Shown one piece after another: positions 4,699 to 11,885 of a DNA stretch of 20,237 bases. The DNA lies in the IMG/VR virus record IMGVR_UViG_3300025168_000896, positions 1-20,237 of that record, one strand, 5' to 3'. This DNA is from a virus. Under the pieces are notes generated by a model. That model was given only the letters and a program-made list of their open reading frames with translations, was not told the origin of the DNA and searched no databases. The translations under genes were made by a program, and so were the position numbers. Position 1 is the first letter of the stretch. Each line of letters begins with the position of its first letter.

Positions 4699-6572
4699 AT
4701 AAAGAAACAGACATTTTAAGCGACATTACAGTTCACATGAAGTATGCCAAGTATCAAAAAGACCTTTTACGAAGGGAAACTTGGGAGGAACTATGTAATA
4801 GAAACATGAATATGCACATTCAGCATTACCCTCAACTTGAGGGAGATATACGAAAACTATACGAAAACTATGTGTTGAAGAAGAAAGTATTACCTTCAAT
4901 GCGTAGTCTACAATTTGGTGGAAAGTCAATTGAAATTTCACCAAACCGTATCTACAACTGTGCATATATGCCTGTTGATTCTTTGGAATGTTTTTCCGAA
5001 GCCATGTTTCTACTTCTTGGTGGAACTGGTGTTGGTTATTCTGTTCAAAGACACCATGTTGAAAAGTTGCCTGAAATCCGAAAGCCAAATCCTGAGAAAA
5101 AGCGACGATATTTAGTCAGTGATTCTATTGAAGGTTGGGCAGATGCAGTTAAGATTCTATTGAAGGCTTACATGGGACAAAATCTAAGCACTCCGGTATT
5201 TGATTACTCAGATATTAGAGTCAAGGGTTCTCTATTAGTTACAAGTGGTGGAAAAGCCCCCGGACCTGCTCCCTTGCGTGAATGTTTAGTTAAGATTGAG
5301 AATCTTTTGTTGGCAAAACCTGATGGTTATTCGTTGAGACCTATTGAAGTTCACGACATGATGTGCCATATTGCAGACTCAGTTCTTGCAGGTGGTATTC
5401 GTAGAGCCGCATTAATTTCATTATTTAGTGCCGATGATAAAGATATGATTTCATGTAAAAGTGGAACATGGTGGGAACAAAATCCTCAACGAGGGAGAGC
5501 AAACAATTCAGCAGTTTTAATTCGTAACCGTGTAACAAAACCATTCTTTTTACAACTGTGGAAAAGAATTCAAGAGTCTGGTGCTGGAGAACCGGGGATT
5601 TACTTTAGTAACGACAAAGATTGGGGAACTAATCCTTGCTGTGAAATTGCACTAAGACCATATCAATTCTGTAACCTTACAGAAATTAACGCTTCATCAG
5701 TAGAATCGGAATTAGATTTTTATGGTCGATGTGAAGCCGCCGCACTCTTGGGAACTATTCAGGCTGGTTATTCTGATTTCCATTATTTGAGAGATTGTTG
5801 GAGAAAAGCAACAGAAAAAGATGCACTTTTGGGTGTAAGTATGACAGGAATTGCTTCAAATACTTATGAAAAACTTGGTGTAAATCCTGAAACTTTATTG
5901 ACTTATGGGACAGAAATTATCAAGAAAACTAATATAATATTTGCAGAAAAAATTGGAATAAAACCTGCAAGTAGACTGACATGTATCAAACCTGCTGGAA
6001 CAACTTCCTTAGTTCTGGGAACTTCGTCAGGAATTCACGCTTGGCATGATGATTTTTATATCCGCCGTATTCGTGTTGGAAAGAATGAAGCAATTTATTC
6101 TTATCTTGCTAATGAACACCCTCAACTTGTTGAAGATGAATACTTCTCGCCACATGATACAGCGGTAATTAGTATTCCTCAAAAAGCACCCGAAGGTTCT
6201 ACAACTCGTAAAGAATCGGCACTTTCGCTTCTTGAAAGAATCCGTTTGTTCTCAAAGACTTGGGTTCGTAATGGACATGTTGATGGTATTAACACACATA
6301 ATGTTTCTGCTACGGTTTCACTTCGAGAAGGAGAATGGGATTTTGTGGGAGAATGGATGTGGAATAACCGTGAATACTATAATGGACTTTCAGTTCTTCC
6401 TTATGACGGTGGAACATATAAACAAGCACCGTTTGAAACAATCACCGAAGACGAATACAATGAACTTGTAGGAACTTTGAATAAGGTAGACTTAACACAG
6501 ATAACTGAACTTGAGGACAATACAGACCTTAAGGGAGAAATTGCTTGTGCTGGTGGAGTCTGTGAAATTTAA
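4695..6572 (+). CDS. nrdJ: Class II (adenosylcobalamin-dependent) ribonucleotide reductase, monomeric type
   Basis: This 625-residue enzyme would reduce ribonucleoside triphosphates to dNTPs, using adenosylcobalamin as radical source. The key residues of the Lactobacillus leichmannii RTPR are all visible with the right spacing: NCAYMP with Cys89 (RTPR C119), NPCCEI with Asn313, thiyl Cys315 and Glu317 (N406, C408, E410), Cys326 eleven residues later (C419), and the C-terminal relay pair Cys618/Cys623 in CAGGVCEI (C731/C736). It also has MRSLQFGG and LLLGGTGVGYSVQ. It is shorter than RTPR (739 aa), with 226 rather than 289 residues between the first and catalytic cysteines. The start is supported by AAAGGAGTG. 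The cofactor must come from the host. The residue after the catalytic cysteine is Cys where Gly or Ala is usual. Confidence 0.95.
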   Translation: MNKETDILSDITVHMKYAKYQKDLLRRETWEELCNRNMNMHIQHYPQLEGDIRKLYENYVLKKKVLPSMRSLQFGGKSIEISPNRIYNCAYMPVDSLECFSEAMFLLLGGTGVGYSVQRHHVEKLPEIRKPNPEKKRRYLVSDSIEGWADAVKILLKAYMGQNLSTPVFDYSDIRVKGSLLVTSGGKAPGPAPLRECLVKIENLLLAKPDGYSLRPIEVHDMMCHIADSVLAGGIRRAALISLFSADDKDMISCKSGTWWEQNPQRGRANNSAVLIRNRVTKPFFLQLWKRIQESGAGEPGIYFSNDKDWGTNPCCEIALRPYQFCNLTEINASSVESELDFYGRCEAAALLGTIQAGYSDFHYLRDCWRKATEKDALLGVSMTGIASNTYEKLGVNPETLLTYGTEIIKKTNIIFAEKIGIKPASRLTCIKPAGTTSLVLGTSSGIHAWHDDFYIRRIRVGKNEAIYSYLANEHPQLVEDEYFSPHDTAVISIPQKAPEGSTTRKESALSLLERIRLFSKTWVRNGHVDGINTHNVSATVSLREGEWDFVGEWMWNNREYYNGLSVLPYDGGTYKQAPFETITEDEYNELVGTLNKVDLTQITELEDNTDLKGEIACAGGVCEI

Positions 6573-6795
6573 GAAGAAACACTCACTGATACCAATTGAT
6601 ACTGTTATGAAGGATGGGGAACCTCGTAGCAATAAACAAATAATATCAGCAGTAATAGATTTGCCTACGCATGGAGGGCGAATACGAAGAATAATACCTA
6701 CTACACAGGAGGTAGCCATGTATGTAAAAAATAACCCAAAGTATGAAAAAGTAAATGAAAAAGGAGATGAAAAAATATGGAAGATGAAAATATAA
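6562..6795 (+). CDS. Hypothetical basic protein, 77 aa
   Basis: I place the start at GTG 6562, after GGTGGA and overlapping the reductase stop by 11 nt; ATG 6607-6609 would be the shorter alternative and an upstream ATG at 6511 seems too far into the reductase. The product is basic (KFKKKHSL, GGRIRRIIPTTQEVAMYVK) with no recognised family. Its position directly behind the reductase suggests co-transcription. Confidence 0.5.
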   Translation: MKFKKKHSLIPIDTVMKDGEPRSNKQIISAVIDLPTHGGRIRRIIPTTQEVAMYVKNNPKYEKVNEKGDEKIWKMKI

Positions 6796-6977
6796 TTTTT
6801 AGAGTGACGAGTTTTAAATCAAACGGTTCTGTTTGGACAAAGACTTACGAAGATGAACAGAAATTACTTGAGGTATTACCGGTTTTATATAACCAGTTTC
6901 CCCATGTAATGGTTAGCAGACAAACATTAAGGAAGCCTCATTTGGAATACCTTAAGGAACTGGGGGATAAAGTATGA
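6777..6977 (+). CDS. Hypothetical protein, 66 aa
   Basis: ATG 6777 follows AAAAAGGAGATGAAAAAAT and overlaps the previous gene by 19 nt. Mixed alpha/beta with FRVTSFKSNGSVWTKTYEDE then QKLLEVLPVLYNQFPHVMV; no family recognised. Short, but the ribosome-binding site and the ATGA junction to the next gene support it. Confidence 0.55.
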   Translation: MEDENIIFRVTSFKSNGSVWTKTYEDEQKLLEVLPVLYNQFPHVMVSRQTLRKPHLEYLKELGDKV

Positions 6978-7213
6978 GAATCGAATTTCACATTGTAGAT
7001 GATGCCGAACTACCACCAATTACTATTGCTATGGATAACGAAGCCCTACACCCTGTTTTGTTTATTAACAATCATCATCGCATTTGGTTGGGATTGATGA
7101 GAAACGCAATACCGGGAATGGCACAACAAATGCAAGAGAAACTTACACTTCTATGTGACGGTTTCTTGAAAGAACAGATTAGATTTGCACAAGAGGATGA
7201 AGAACATGAGTGA
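6974..7213 (+). CDS. Hypothetical protein, 79 aa
   Basis: ATG 6974 overlaps the upstream TGA (ATGA) after GGGGGATAAAGT. The product begins with a beta stretch MRIEFHIVDDAELPPITIAM and ends with a helical acidic tail (AQEDEEHE). No motif recognised. It overlaps the next gene by 8 nt. Confidence 0.55.
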   Translation: MRIEFHIVDDAELPPITIAMDNEALHPVLFINNHHRIWLGLMRNAIPGMAQQMQEKLTLLCDGFLKEQIRFAQEDEEHE

Positions 7214-8483
7214 TGAAAAACTAAAAAATAGAGTAATAAAGGTTAGACATGTGGGAGGGAATTGCCACCAAGTAGTGTTATCTACTCGTGCAAGACAATT
7301 AACTACCTTTATGTCCACAGTTTCTACTCATACTGAATATATCGGCCACCGGTATTATAGGCGACATAATAGCAACGCCCATTCAGTGAGAGAAGGAAAC
7401 GACCAAACAGTTAATTACTTTGGAAAAGCGTGTGTCAAAATATTAAATAATGCCTTTAAGAGAGCAAATACATTTGCTTTCTTTAACGCTTACGGCACTC
7501 TCATCTTTCAAAAATTGGATAAGAAATACTTCCTTAACGGCAACATGTTAACCAAGACAAAATTAAATTCTGTTTTGCCAAGTATTTTGATGAGATTACC
7601 TATCGTAAAAGACTCAGAAAAATTTGATATTTTCGTGGATAACATTTTAACTACCGACCCAGTAATTACCTCGGCTATTGTAAATAAAATAGAATATACA
7701 TTCTACGACAATGGGGCAAAAGTTGTGACACTTCTAAATGTAGAGAAGACGGGAAGGGAAAGGTCTGCTATCGAGTTATATGAGGGACTTTGGGTTGATT
7801 TCAAAGACTCTCAAATGAAATCTTTCATCAACTCGTGTAAAGGTAATAAAAATAAGTTCTTAGCAATAAGTCCTGAAGAACTATACTACCTCTCTCGTGG
7901 GGAATTTTTATCCCCGTTAGAAATTAAAACGGTGTATGCTTTCTTGGAACAGAATCGCAAGTCTTCATTAGTGGAAAAGCGTAGTATGGAATTGTTTAAA
8001 GACCTTACAGAAAGGTTCAAGGGTAAAATATTTGAAAAGGCGATGATTGTTGATGATGACAAAAAACAATGTATGGCTGTAAAAGGAAAACAGTTAGATT
8101 GGATAGTCGTAGATAGGGGTTATAAAGCGGGTAGGCAAGATGTTTCTACATATTTAATAATCCCTACAAGTAATTTTAAGTATGAGCGTAGTCGTAAAGT
8201 CTATATCCCTCTTGGAGAAACACAGGGTTTGAATAATTTGAATATTAATAATGTATGGTTTGACAAATCCAATAAGAACAAATACCTTCTTCTCGGACCA
8301 ATATGTATCGACCAAGCACATACGGGTATTTCAATTGGAGACCAATTTGCTGCAAGGTCTATGGCATTACTAAACGATGTCCATAGTTTTGAACAAGTAT
8401 CTACGCTAAGAGGGTATGCAAAAATGAAACCTGTTGATAGGATTGATTGGGATGCCGTGTCTACTTTGTTCCGGAAGCAATAA
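7206..8483 (+). CDS. Unidentified 425-residue protein
   Basis: The start at ATG 7206 (GAGGATG upstream, overlapping the previous gene) is preferred over the in-frame ATG at 7185. It is one of the largest genes here and I cannot place it. Visible features: a His/Arg-rich N-terminal region (HTEYIGHRYYRRHNSNAH), LNNAFKRANTFAFFNAYGTL, a central FIDVFVDN-like hydrophobic strand region, YYLSRGEFLSPLEIKTVYAF, and a C-terminal LLLGPICIDQAHTG segment. No P-loop, nuclease DEK or polymerase motif is evident. It overlaps the TFB-like gene and leads into the E1/JAMM pair, so it may belong to that unit. Confidence 0.75.
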   Translation: MSDEKLKNRVIKVRHVGGNCHQVVLSTRARQLTTFMSTVSTHTEYIGHRYYRRHNSNAHSVREGNDQTVNYFGKACVKILNNAFKRANTFAFFNAYGTLIFQKLDKKYFLNGNMLTKTKLNSVLPSILMRLPIVKDSEKFDIFVDNILTTDPVITSAIVNKIEYTFYDNGAKVVTLLNVEKTGRERSAIELYEGLWVDFKDSQMKSFINSCKGNKNKFLAISPEELYYLSRGEFLSPLEIKTVYAFLEQNRKSSLVEKRSMELFKDLTERFKGKIFEKAMIVDDDKKQCMAVKGKQLDWIVVDRGYKAGRQDVSTYLIIPTSNFKYERSRKVYIPLGETQGLNNLNINNVWFDKSNKNKYLLLGPICIDQAHTGISIGDQFAARSMALLNDVHSFEQVSTLRGYAKMKPVDRIDWDAVSTLFRKQ

Positions 8484-9054
8484 ATTCAACAAAGAGATAA
8501 ACCTCTATGTTTGTCAGAGTTGTAACTTAATCAATGTATCGAGGATTATGGAGATAAATAATTCCGTTACAGTGGACAGAAATTTAGTCGAATTATCATT
8601 ACTTTGTAGTGAATTTAATATAGAAAAAACAGAAGAAATTAAAAAAATGTTTCGTTCATCTTATGTTGCCCTTCTCAAGGGTAATTATACTATGTCGGAA
8701 CTATCAGTAGCAGTAGTGTTCCTTAACAACAAGTCGCTCAACATAGCAAAGTTGGGCGGCTTCATGGGGGTTAAAACACGCAGGGCTAAAACCGTTGTTA
8801 AAAGATTACAGGATATTTTCAACATAGACTTAGTTTATTCAGTTGAAGAGGCGCATGAATTCTGTGATACACATAATTTGAATGCGAAGGAAAAAATTAC
8901 GAATGTATCTAAAGACATGGAACTTACAAAAGAAGTTCTAATGTCTTGTATATATTTGGCTACCGATTTGTCACACGGTAAGGTAGCAGAAATGTTTCAT
9001 GTAAGTGGAAATACTGTGTGGCGACATGTAAAAAAAATGGAGGAATATGAATGA
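8452..9054 (+). CDS. Minimal TFB (TFIIB)-like transcription factor
   Basis: The 200-residue product starts with a zinc ribbon, Cys3-x2-Cys6-x14-Cys21-x2-Cys24 (MPCLLC, then YVCQSCNLI), the N-terminal signature of TFIIB/TFB, which recruits RNA polymerase to TBP-bound promoters. The remainder fits two degenerate cyclin-like repeats: about residues 45-115 (LSVAVVFLNN, then GVKTRRAKTVVKRLQDIF) and about 125-200, closing with YLATDLSHGKVAEMF and VSGNTVWRHVKKM, like the helix-turn-helix of the second TFB repeat. Host TFBs are about 300 residues; the B-reader/linker is almost absent. ATG 8452 is preferred over an in-frame TTG at 8434 since the ribbon begins immediately after it. It overlaps the upstream gene by 32 nt. 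Could redirect host polymerase to viral promoters. Confidence 0.72.
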   Translation: MPCLLCSGSNKFNKEINLYVCQSCNLINVSRIMEINNSVTVDRNLVELSLLCSEFNIEKTEEIKKMFRSSYVALLKGNYTMSELSVAVVFLNNKSLNIAKLGGFMGVKTRRAKTVVKRLQDIFNIDLVYSVEEAHEFCDTHNLNAKEKITNVSKDMELTKEVLMSCIYLATDLSHGKVAEMFHVSGNTVWRHVKKMEEYE

Positions 9055-9608
9055 AAAAAAATAAAATAATGATTATTGGATGCGGTGGAATTGGTTCTTT
9101 TCTAATCCCACTACTTGACCGAGTAGCGATGTATGACATTACGGTTTATGACCCCGATGTTGTAGAGACAAAAAACCTAACATATCAAAACTTTGATTAT
9201 GATGATGTAGGAGTAAATAAAGCAGAAGCACTATCACAAAGATTTAACTTTGAACCTCAACCCTATAAGGTTCTTACACCTTCTCAAATTGAAGGTTACG
9301 ATTTAGTTATATGCTGTGCTGATAACTTAGATGTGCGAAAGATGCTTTATAAATCGGGTATTAGATGGCTTGATTTGAGAGCGCAGGGTCGAGCCGGTTT
9401 GCTTGTAAGTTCGGATGAAGACCCTAAACTTTACACGACATTAACAGCAGGGCCGGAAGGTTCTTTTTCATGTCAAGGTGATAATTGGGATAGAAGTAAT
9501 CAAGGAGTTCACTTTACTCATGTAGCGGTTGCAGGTTATGGCGCACAATGGGTTCAAAGATTCTTTGCTGGAGATTATACTCCAAAACATATTATGGTGA
9601 ACGCATAA
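9051..9608 (+). CDS. ThiF/MoeB/E1-like protein, minimal form
   Basis: The Rossmann nucleotide-binding motif GCGGIGS is at residues 10-16; the acidic adenine-ribose strand is YDPD (Asp34, Asp36), followed by Asn42, Gln46, Lys57 (GVNKAEAL), and Asp91...Arg96 in the CCADNLDVR segment, all in the order known for E1-type activating enzymes that adenylate the C-terminal Gly of ubiquitin-like, ThiS or MoaD proteins. The usual NLxRQ arginine is Tyr45. Cys141 in SFSCQG is the best candidate catalytic cysteine. At 185 residues it is shorter than MoeB/ThiF (about 250) and lacks the CxxC zinc sites. ATG overlaps the TFB stop (ATGA) after GGAGGAATATGA. It is followed 15 nt later by the JAMM protease, so they form a pair. 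Confidence 0.82.
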   Translation: MKKNKIMIIGCGGIGSFLIPLLDRVAMYDITVYDPDVVETKNLTYQNFDYDDVGVNKAEALSQRFNFEPQPYKVLTPSQIEGYDLVICCADNLDVRKMLYKSGIRWLDLRAQGRAGLLVSSDEDPKLYTTLTAGPEGSFSCQGDNWDRSNQGVHFTHVAVAGYGAQWVQRFFAGDYTPKHIMVNA

Positions 9609-9623
9609 AGAGGATGATGAAAA

Positions 9624-10358
9624 ATGGATAAAATAGTAAGAGAAGAAATAATTGGACACGAAGAAGAAGTTACTGAGGACATGGTAGATTTATTCTACGA
9701 AACTTGGGAACCCCAAACAGATGCAGAATACATCGACGAATTGGTTATCAACTCAAGGTATGAAGTTGTAGCAGTAATTCGTGAAGAAAATAACACTGAT
9801 TGGGTTCAAGAAACCCTACAAACTTACGGTGCTAAAGTTGAACCTAAATACGAAGGTGGGGCTATGAGTTCCTTTTTCCGTGGAACAGAACCAAAAGGTC
9901 CACTAAATGTTCAACATACAGATATTCCTGCTGAAGTCTGGCAAAAAGAAATCAATGAAGTTTGGGGACATTTATTGCGAAAAGGAGAAGATATTCCTCG
10001 TGACCGTAGATTTTTAGATGCAATTTGGAATGCTTCTACCAGTATTTTACCGGGTCTTGAAGTATCAGTTATTGTAGACCGTAAAGGAAAACTATTTATG
10101 AATAGTGGGAGTCCGGGCTATGTAGATTATGGTGGAGTAAATGTTACAGGAATGAGTATTCCTATCCGTTGTTGGATTCATACTCATCCCTTTGGCTATG
10201 CCTTTTGGTCTGGAACAGACAATAGAACTTTGCGTAACTGGCGACCAATTAATAAGGAAGCAATTGTTATCGGAAAGGGGGAACATATGATATGGGAGAA
10301 AACACAAACAGGGGAAAGAATGACGAAGATAGTAGACCGAGAAGCCTTCGAGTTGTAA
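9624..10358 (+). CDS. JAB/JAMM-motif metalloprotease
   Basis: The JAMM signature is intact: His186-Thr-His188-Pro, then six residues, Ser196-Gly-Thr-Asp199 (HTHPFGYAFWSGTD), with Glu146 in LEVSVIV as the probable general-base glutamate 40 residues earlier. JAMM proteins are zinc isopeptidases/peptidases that remove or trim ubiquitin-like proteins. The JAB domain fills the C-terminal 110 residues; the first 130 residues are acidic and unassigned (EEEVTEDMVDLFYETWEP). It has AGAGGATGATGAAAA as ribosome-binding site and follows the E1-like gene by 15 nt. Likely partner: the GG-CY-tailed beta-grasp protein at 2614-2820. Tail-assembly JAB proteins are an alternative but no tail gene lies here. Confidence 0.85.
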   Translation: MDKIVREEIIGHEEEVTEDMVDLFYETWEPQTDAEYIDELVINSRYEVVAVIREENNTDWVQETLQTYGAKVEPKYEGGAMSSFFRGTEPKGPLNVQHTDIPAEVWQKEINEVWGHLLRKGEDIPRDRRFLDAIWNASTSILPGLEVSVIVDRKGKLFMNSGSPGYVDYGGVNVTGMSIPIRCWIHTHPFGYAFWSGTDNRTLRNWRPINKEAIVIGKGEHMIWEKTQTGERMTKIVDREAFEL

Positions 10359-10717
10359 GGTTTCCTACATTTGGTGATAGAGAAATTGAGTGTCCCGTAT
10401 GCGAGGGAAATAAATGTATCGTATGTAATGGAACAGGATTTTTTGAAATAAGTGGTGAAGTGTGGGCGAGTATTCAACAGCCGCATATAGTTCAATATGT
10501 GCATGATAACTTGCCTACACTTTCTAAGGAATACAATACTATGTATGGTTCCGGAATGATTATGAAAACATTGGGCATTCTCAAAAAGAATTGGGAAGTA
10601 TTAGAGGTCAGTAGTCTAATAGGTTCAATGTGGATATGTATTAATATCCAAACTGCTGAAACAAAACACTTTTATAAAGAAGGAGGACTGAAAAAATGGT
10701 TAGTATTAGAGAAATAA
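10292..10717 (+). CDS. DnaJ-type zinc-finger protein, 141 aa
   Basis: Residues 34-49 (CPVCEGNKCIVCNGTG) form a CxxC-x4-CxxCxGxG cluster like one zinc site of the DnaJ cysteine-rich domain; there is no J domain. The rest (KEYNTMYGSGMIMKTLGI, SSLIGSMWICINIQ) is unassigned. ATG 10292 follows GGGGGAACATATGAT but overlaps the JAMM gene by 67 nt, which is long for this window; no better in-frame start exists before the cysteine cluster. Proximity to the chaperonin genes is suggestive but 3 kb away. Confidence 0.65.
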   Translation: MGENTNRGKNDEDSRPRSLRVVRFPTFGDREIECPVCEGNKCIVCNGTGFFEISGEVWASIQQPHIVQYVHDNLPTLSKEYNTMYGSGMIMKTLGILKKNWEVLEVSSLIGSMWICINIQTAETKHFYKEGGLKKWLVLEK

Positions 10718-10998
10718 TGAGAATGTGGAAAGGAAAGCGTGGTGTCACAACAGATGCGGCAATTGAATTTCAAGAAAGAGCGAAGCAATTGATTGAAGCA
10801 TTGGTTAACTTGTCAAACTTTGAAGCACAAAGGCGTGGTAATAATTCCCGCCTAAGAGCAACAGATGTTCGATTGGCATACCTTACAATGTTGGATAATC
10901 GTGTGGATGAAATAGATGAAGAAGCCTATACAGGTGAAGTAATTTCAAGAGAACATGAAATGACAGAAGAAGAGTTTGGTGATTGGAATGCTGAATAA
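10696..10998 (+). CDS. Histone-fold protein with acidic C-terminal tail
   Basis: Residues 4-66 fit the archaeal histone fold: short helix IREIMRMWK, loop RGVTTDAA, long helix about 20-47 (AIEFQERAKQLIEALVNLSN), then SRLRATDVRLAYLTML, matching the K..DI.LA loop-helix of HMfB. Asp57 aligns with HMfB Asp59, but the partner arginine (HMfB Arg52) appears to be Asn50. Typical archaeal histones end there; this one adds about 34 residues, very acidic (DEIDEEAY, MTEEEFGDW). It may wrap or cap viral/host DNA, or act like TAF/NF-Y-type histone-fold transcription factors. GGAGGACTGAAAAA precedes the ATG; it overlaps its upstream neighbour by 22 nt. Confidence 0.68.
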   Translation: MVSIREIMRMWKGKRGVTTDAAIEFQERAKQLIEALVNLSNFEAQRRGNNSRLRATDVRLAYLTMLDNRVDEIDEEAYTGEVISREHEMTEEEFGDWNAE

Positions 10999-11140
10999 TT
11001 TAATATTACAATTAGATGAAGCAATCGAGATGGCAAATAAATCAAGTCAAAAGGCTTTGGTTGCGAAACTTACACTGATTCGTAACTATACTTTAGGATT
11101 TACTCATGCACTTTGGGGTGAAAAGATTGTCGAGGATTAA
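10988..11140 (+). CDS. Hypothetical helical protein, 50 aa
   Basis: ATG 10988 lies inside the end of the histone-fold gene. The product is one or two amphipathic helices (MLNNLILQLDEAIEMANKSS, then ALVAKLTLIRNYTLGFTHAL). No family recognised. Without it a gap of about 130 nt would be left in an otherwise packed region, which supports it; the ribosome-binding site is weak (GGTGATTGGA). Confidence 0.45.
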   Translation: MLNNLILQLDEAIEMANKSSQKALVAKLTLIRNYTLGFTHALWGEKIVED

Positions 11141-11366
11141 GACAGTGACCCACGGTGAATATGAAATCCTACAAGCATTACTCGACTCTTCAGTAATTGC
11201 TGAAGCAATTGAGCGTGTAAAGTATGACATGGTTCCCGCTAATGATGATGTAGCGGAAAAAAGATTCGGTCAATCAGTAGCAAGTGTGGCACAATATATG
11301 CAAAATATGTGTGACCGTCGCCTACATAGATTGCCAAACAATCATCCAAATTATAAGGAGAAATAA
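11127..11366 (+). CDS. Hypothetical protein, 79 aa
   Basis: I place the start at TTG 11127 because GGGGTGA lies 5 nt upstream; an in-frame ATG at 11106 is the alternative. Helical and basic, with SVIAEAIERVKYDMV and RFGQSVASVAQYMQNMCDRR. No family recognised. Confidence 0.55.
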   Translation: MSRIKTVTHGEYEILQALLDSSVIAEAIERVKYDMVPANDDVAEKRFGQSVASVAQYMQNMCDRRLHRLPNNHPNYKEK

Positions 11367-11368
11367 TT

Positions 11369-11566
11369 ATGAAAAGCGAAGAAGAAGTAAGAGCAATGTT
11401 ACTACAAGCAGAAGGAGAAGCAAAGTTTTGGCGTGACCGCTTTCATTCACGAACAATGGACACAAAAGAAAACGCAGAATGTTTGCGTAACTATACAGCG
11501 TTGCGTGGAGTTTTAAAAACCCTACGCTGGATTTTAGAAGAAATTACTTCTTCACCATTGAGTTGA
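11369..11566 (+). CDS. Hypothetical coiled protein, 65 aa
   Basis: AAGGAGAAATAATT directly precedes ATG 11369, a strong start. The product is charged and helical throughout (EEEVRAMLLQAEGEAKFWRD, CLRNYTALRGVLKTLRWILE) and could form a short coiled coil. No family recognised. Confidence 0.55.
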   Translation: MKSEEEVRAMLLQAEGEAKFWRDRFHSRTMDTKENAECLRNYTALRGVLKTLRWILEEITSSPLS

Positions 11567-11570
11567 TATT

Positions 11571-11885
11571 ATGTATGATAATGAAGACGCACCAAAGAAT
11601 GTTGAAGAAGGAATTGAAAGACTTTTAGACAGCATTTTGTGGGAGGTTTTGGAAGAAGATATGGGACTATATAAAAAGTCCCCTTTTAGTAATTATCCTT
11701 CATGGAAAGATGCAGATAAAAAAAGATACGATAGGGCAGCAAAAGTTTTACATAAAAGGTTAAAAAATATGATGGATAATAAAGTGGAAAGTAAAATCGT
11801 GAAAACGAAAGTTCTCTCCTCACCTGATGCAAAGTATAATAAGAATAAAACTCTCAGGGAATACATGAGAGAACATGTGGGATGA
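11571..11885 (+). CDS. Hypothetical protein, 104 aa
   Basis: Starts 4 nt after the preceding stop; the ribosome-binding site is poor (GAGTTGATATT). The N-terminal half is acidic (NVEEGIERLLDSILWEVLEE) and the C-terminal half basic (YDRAAKVLHKRLKNM, KTLREYMREH). No family recognised. Confidence 0.55.
   Translation: MYDNEDAPKNVEEGIERLLDSILWEVLEEDMGLYKKSPFSNYPSWKDADKKRYDRAAKVLHKRLKNMMDNKVESKIVKTKVLSSPDAKYNKNKTLREYMREHVG

Noticed and set aside
7206-8483. Reading the 425-residue protein as an E2 conjugating enzyme
   Set aside because: No E2-like HPN/active-site context could be seen; the sole suggestive cysteine (in GPICIDQ) is not enough. Kept as unknown.
9624-10358. JAB protein as a tail-assembly (lambda K-like) hydrolase
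   Set aside because: No NlpC/P60 domain follows the JAMM motif and no tail genes lie nearby, while an E1-like gene directly precedes it.
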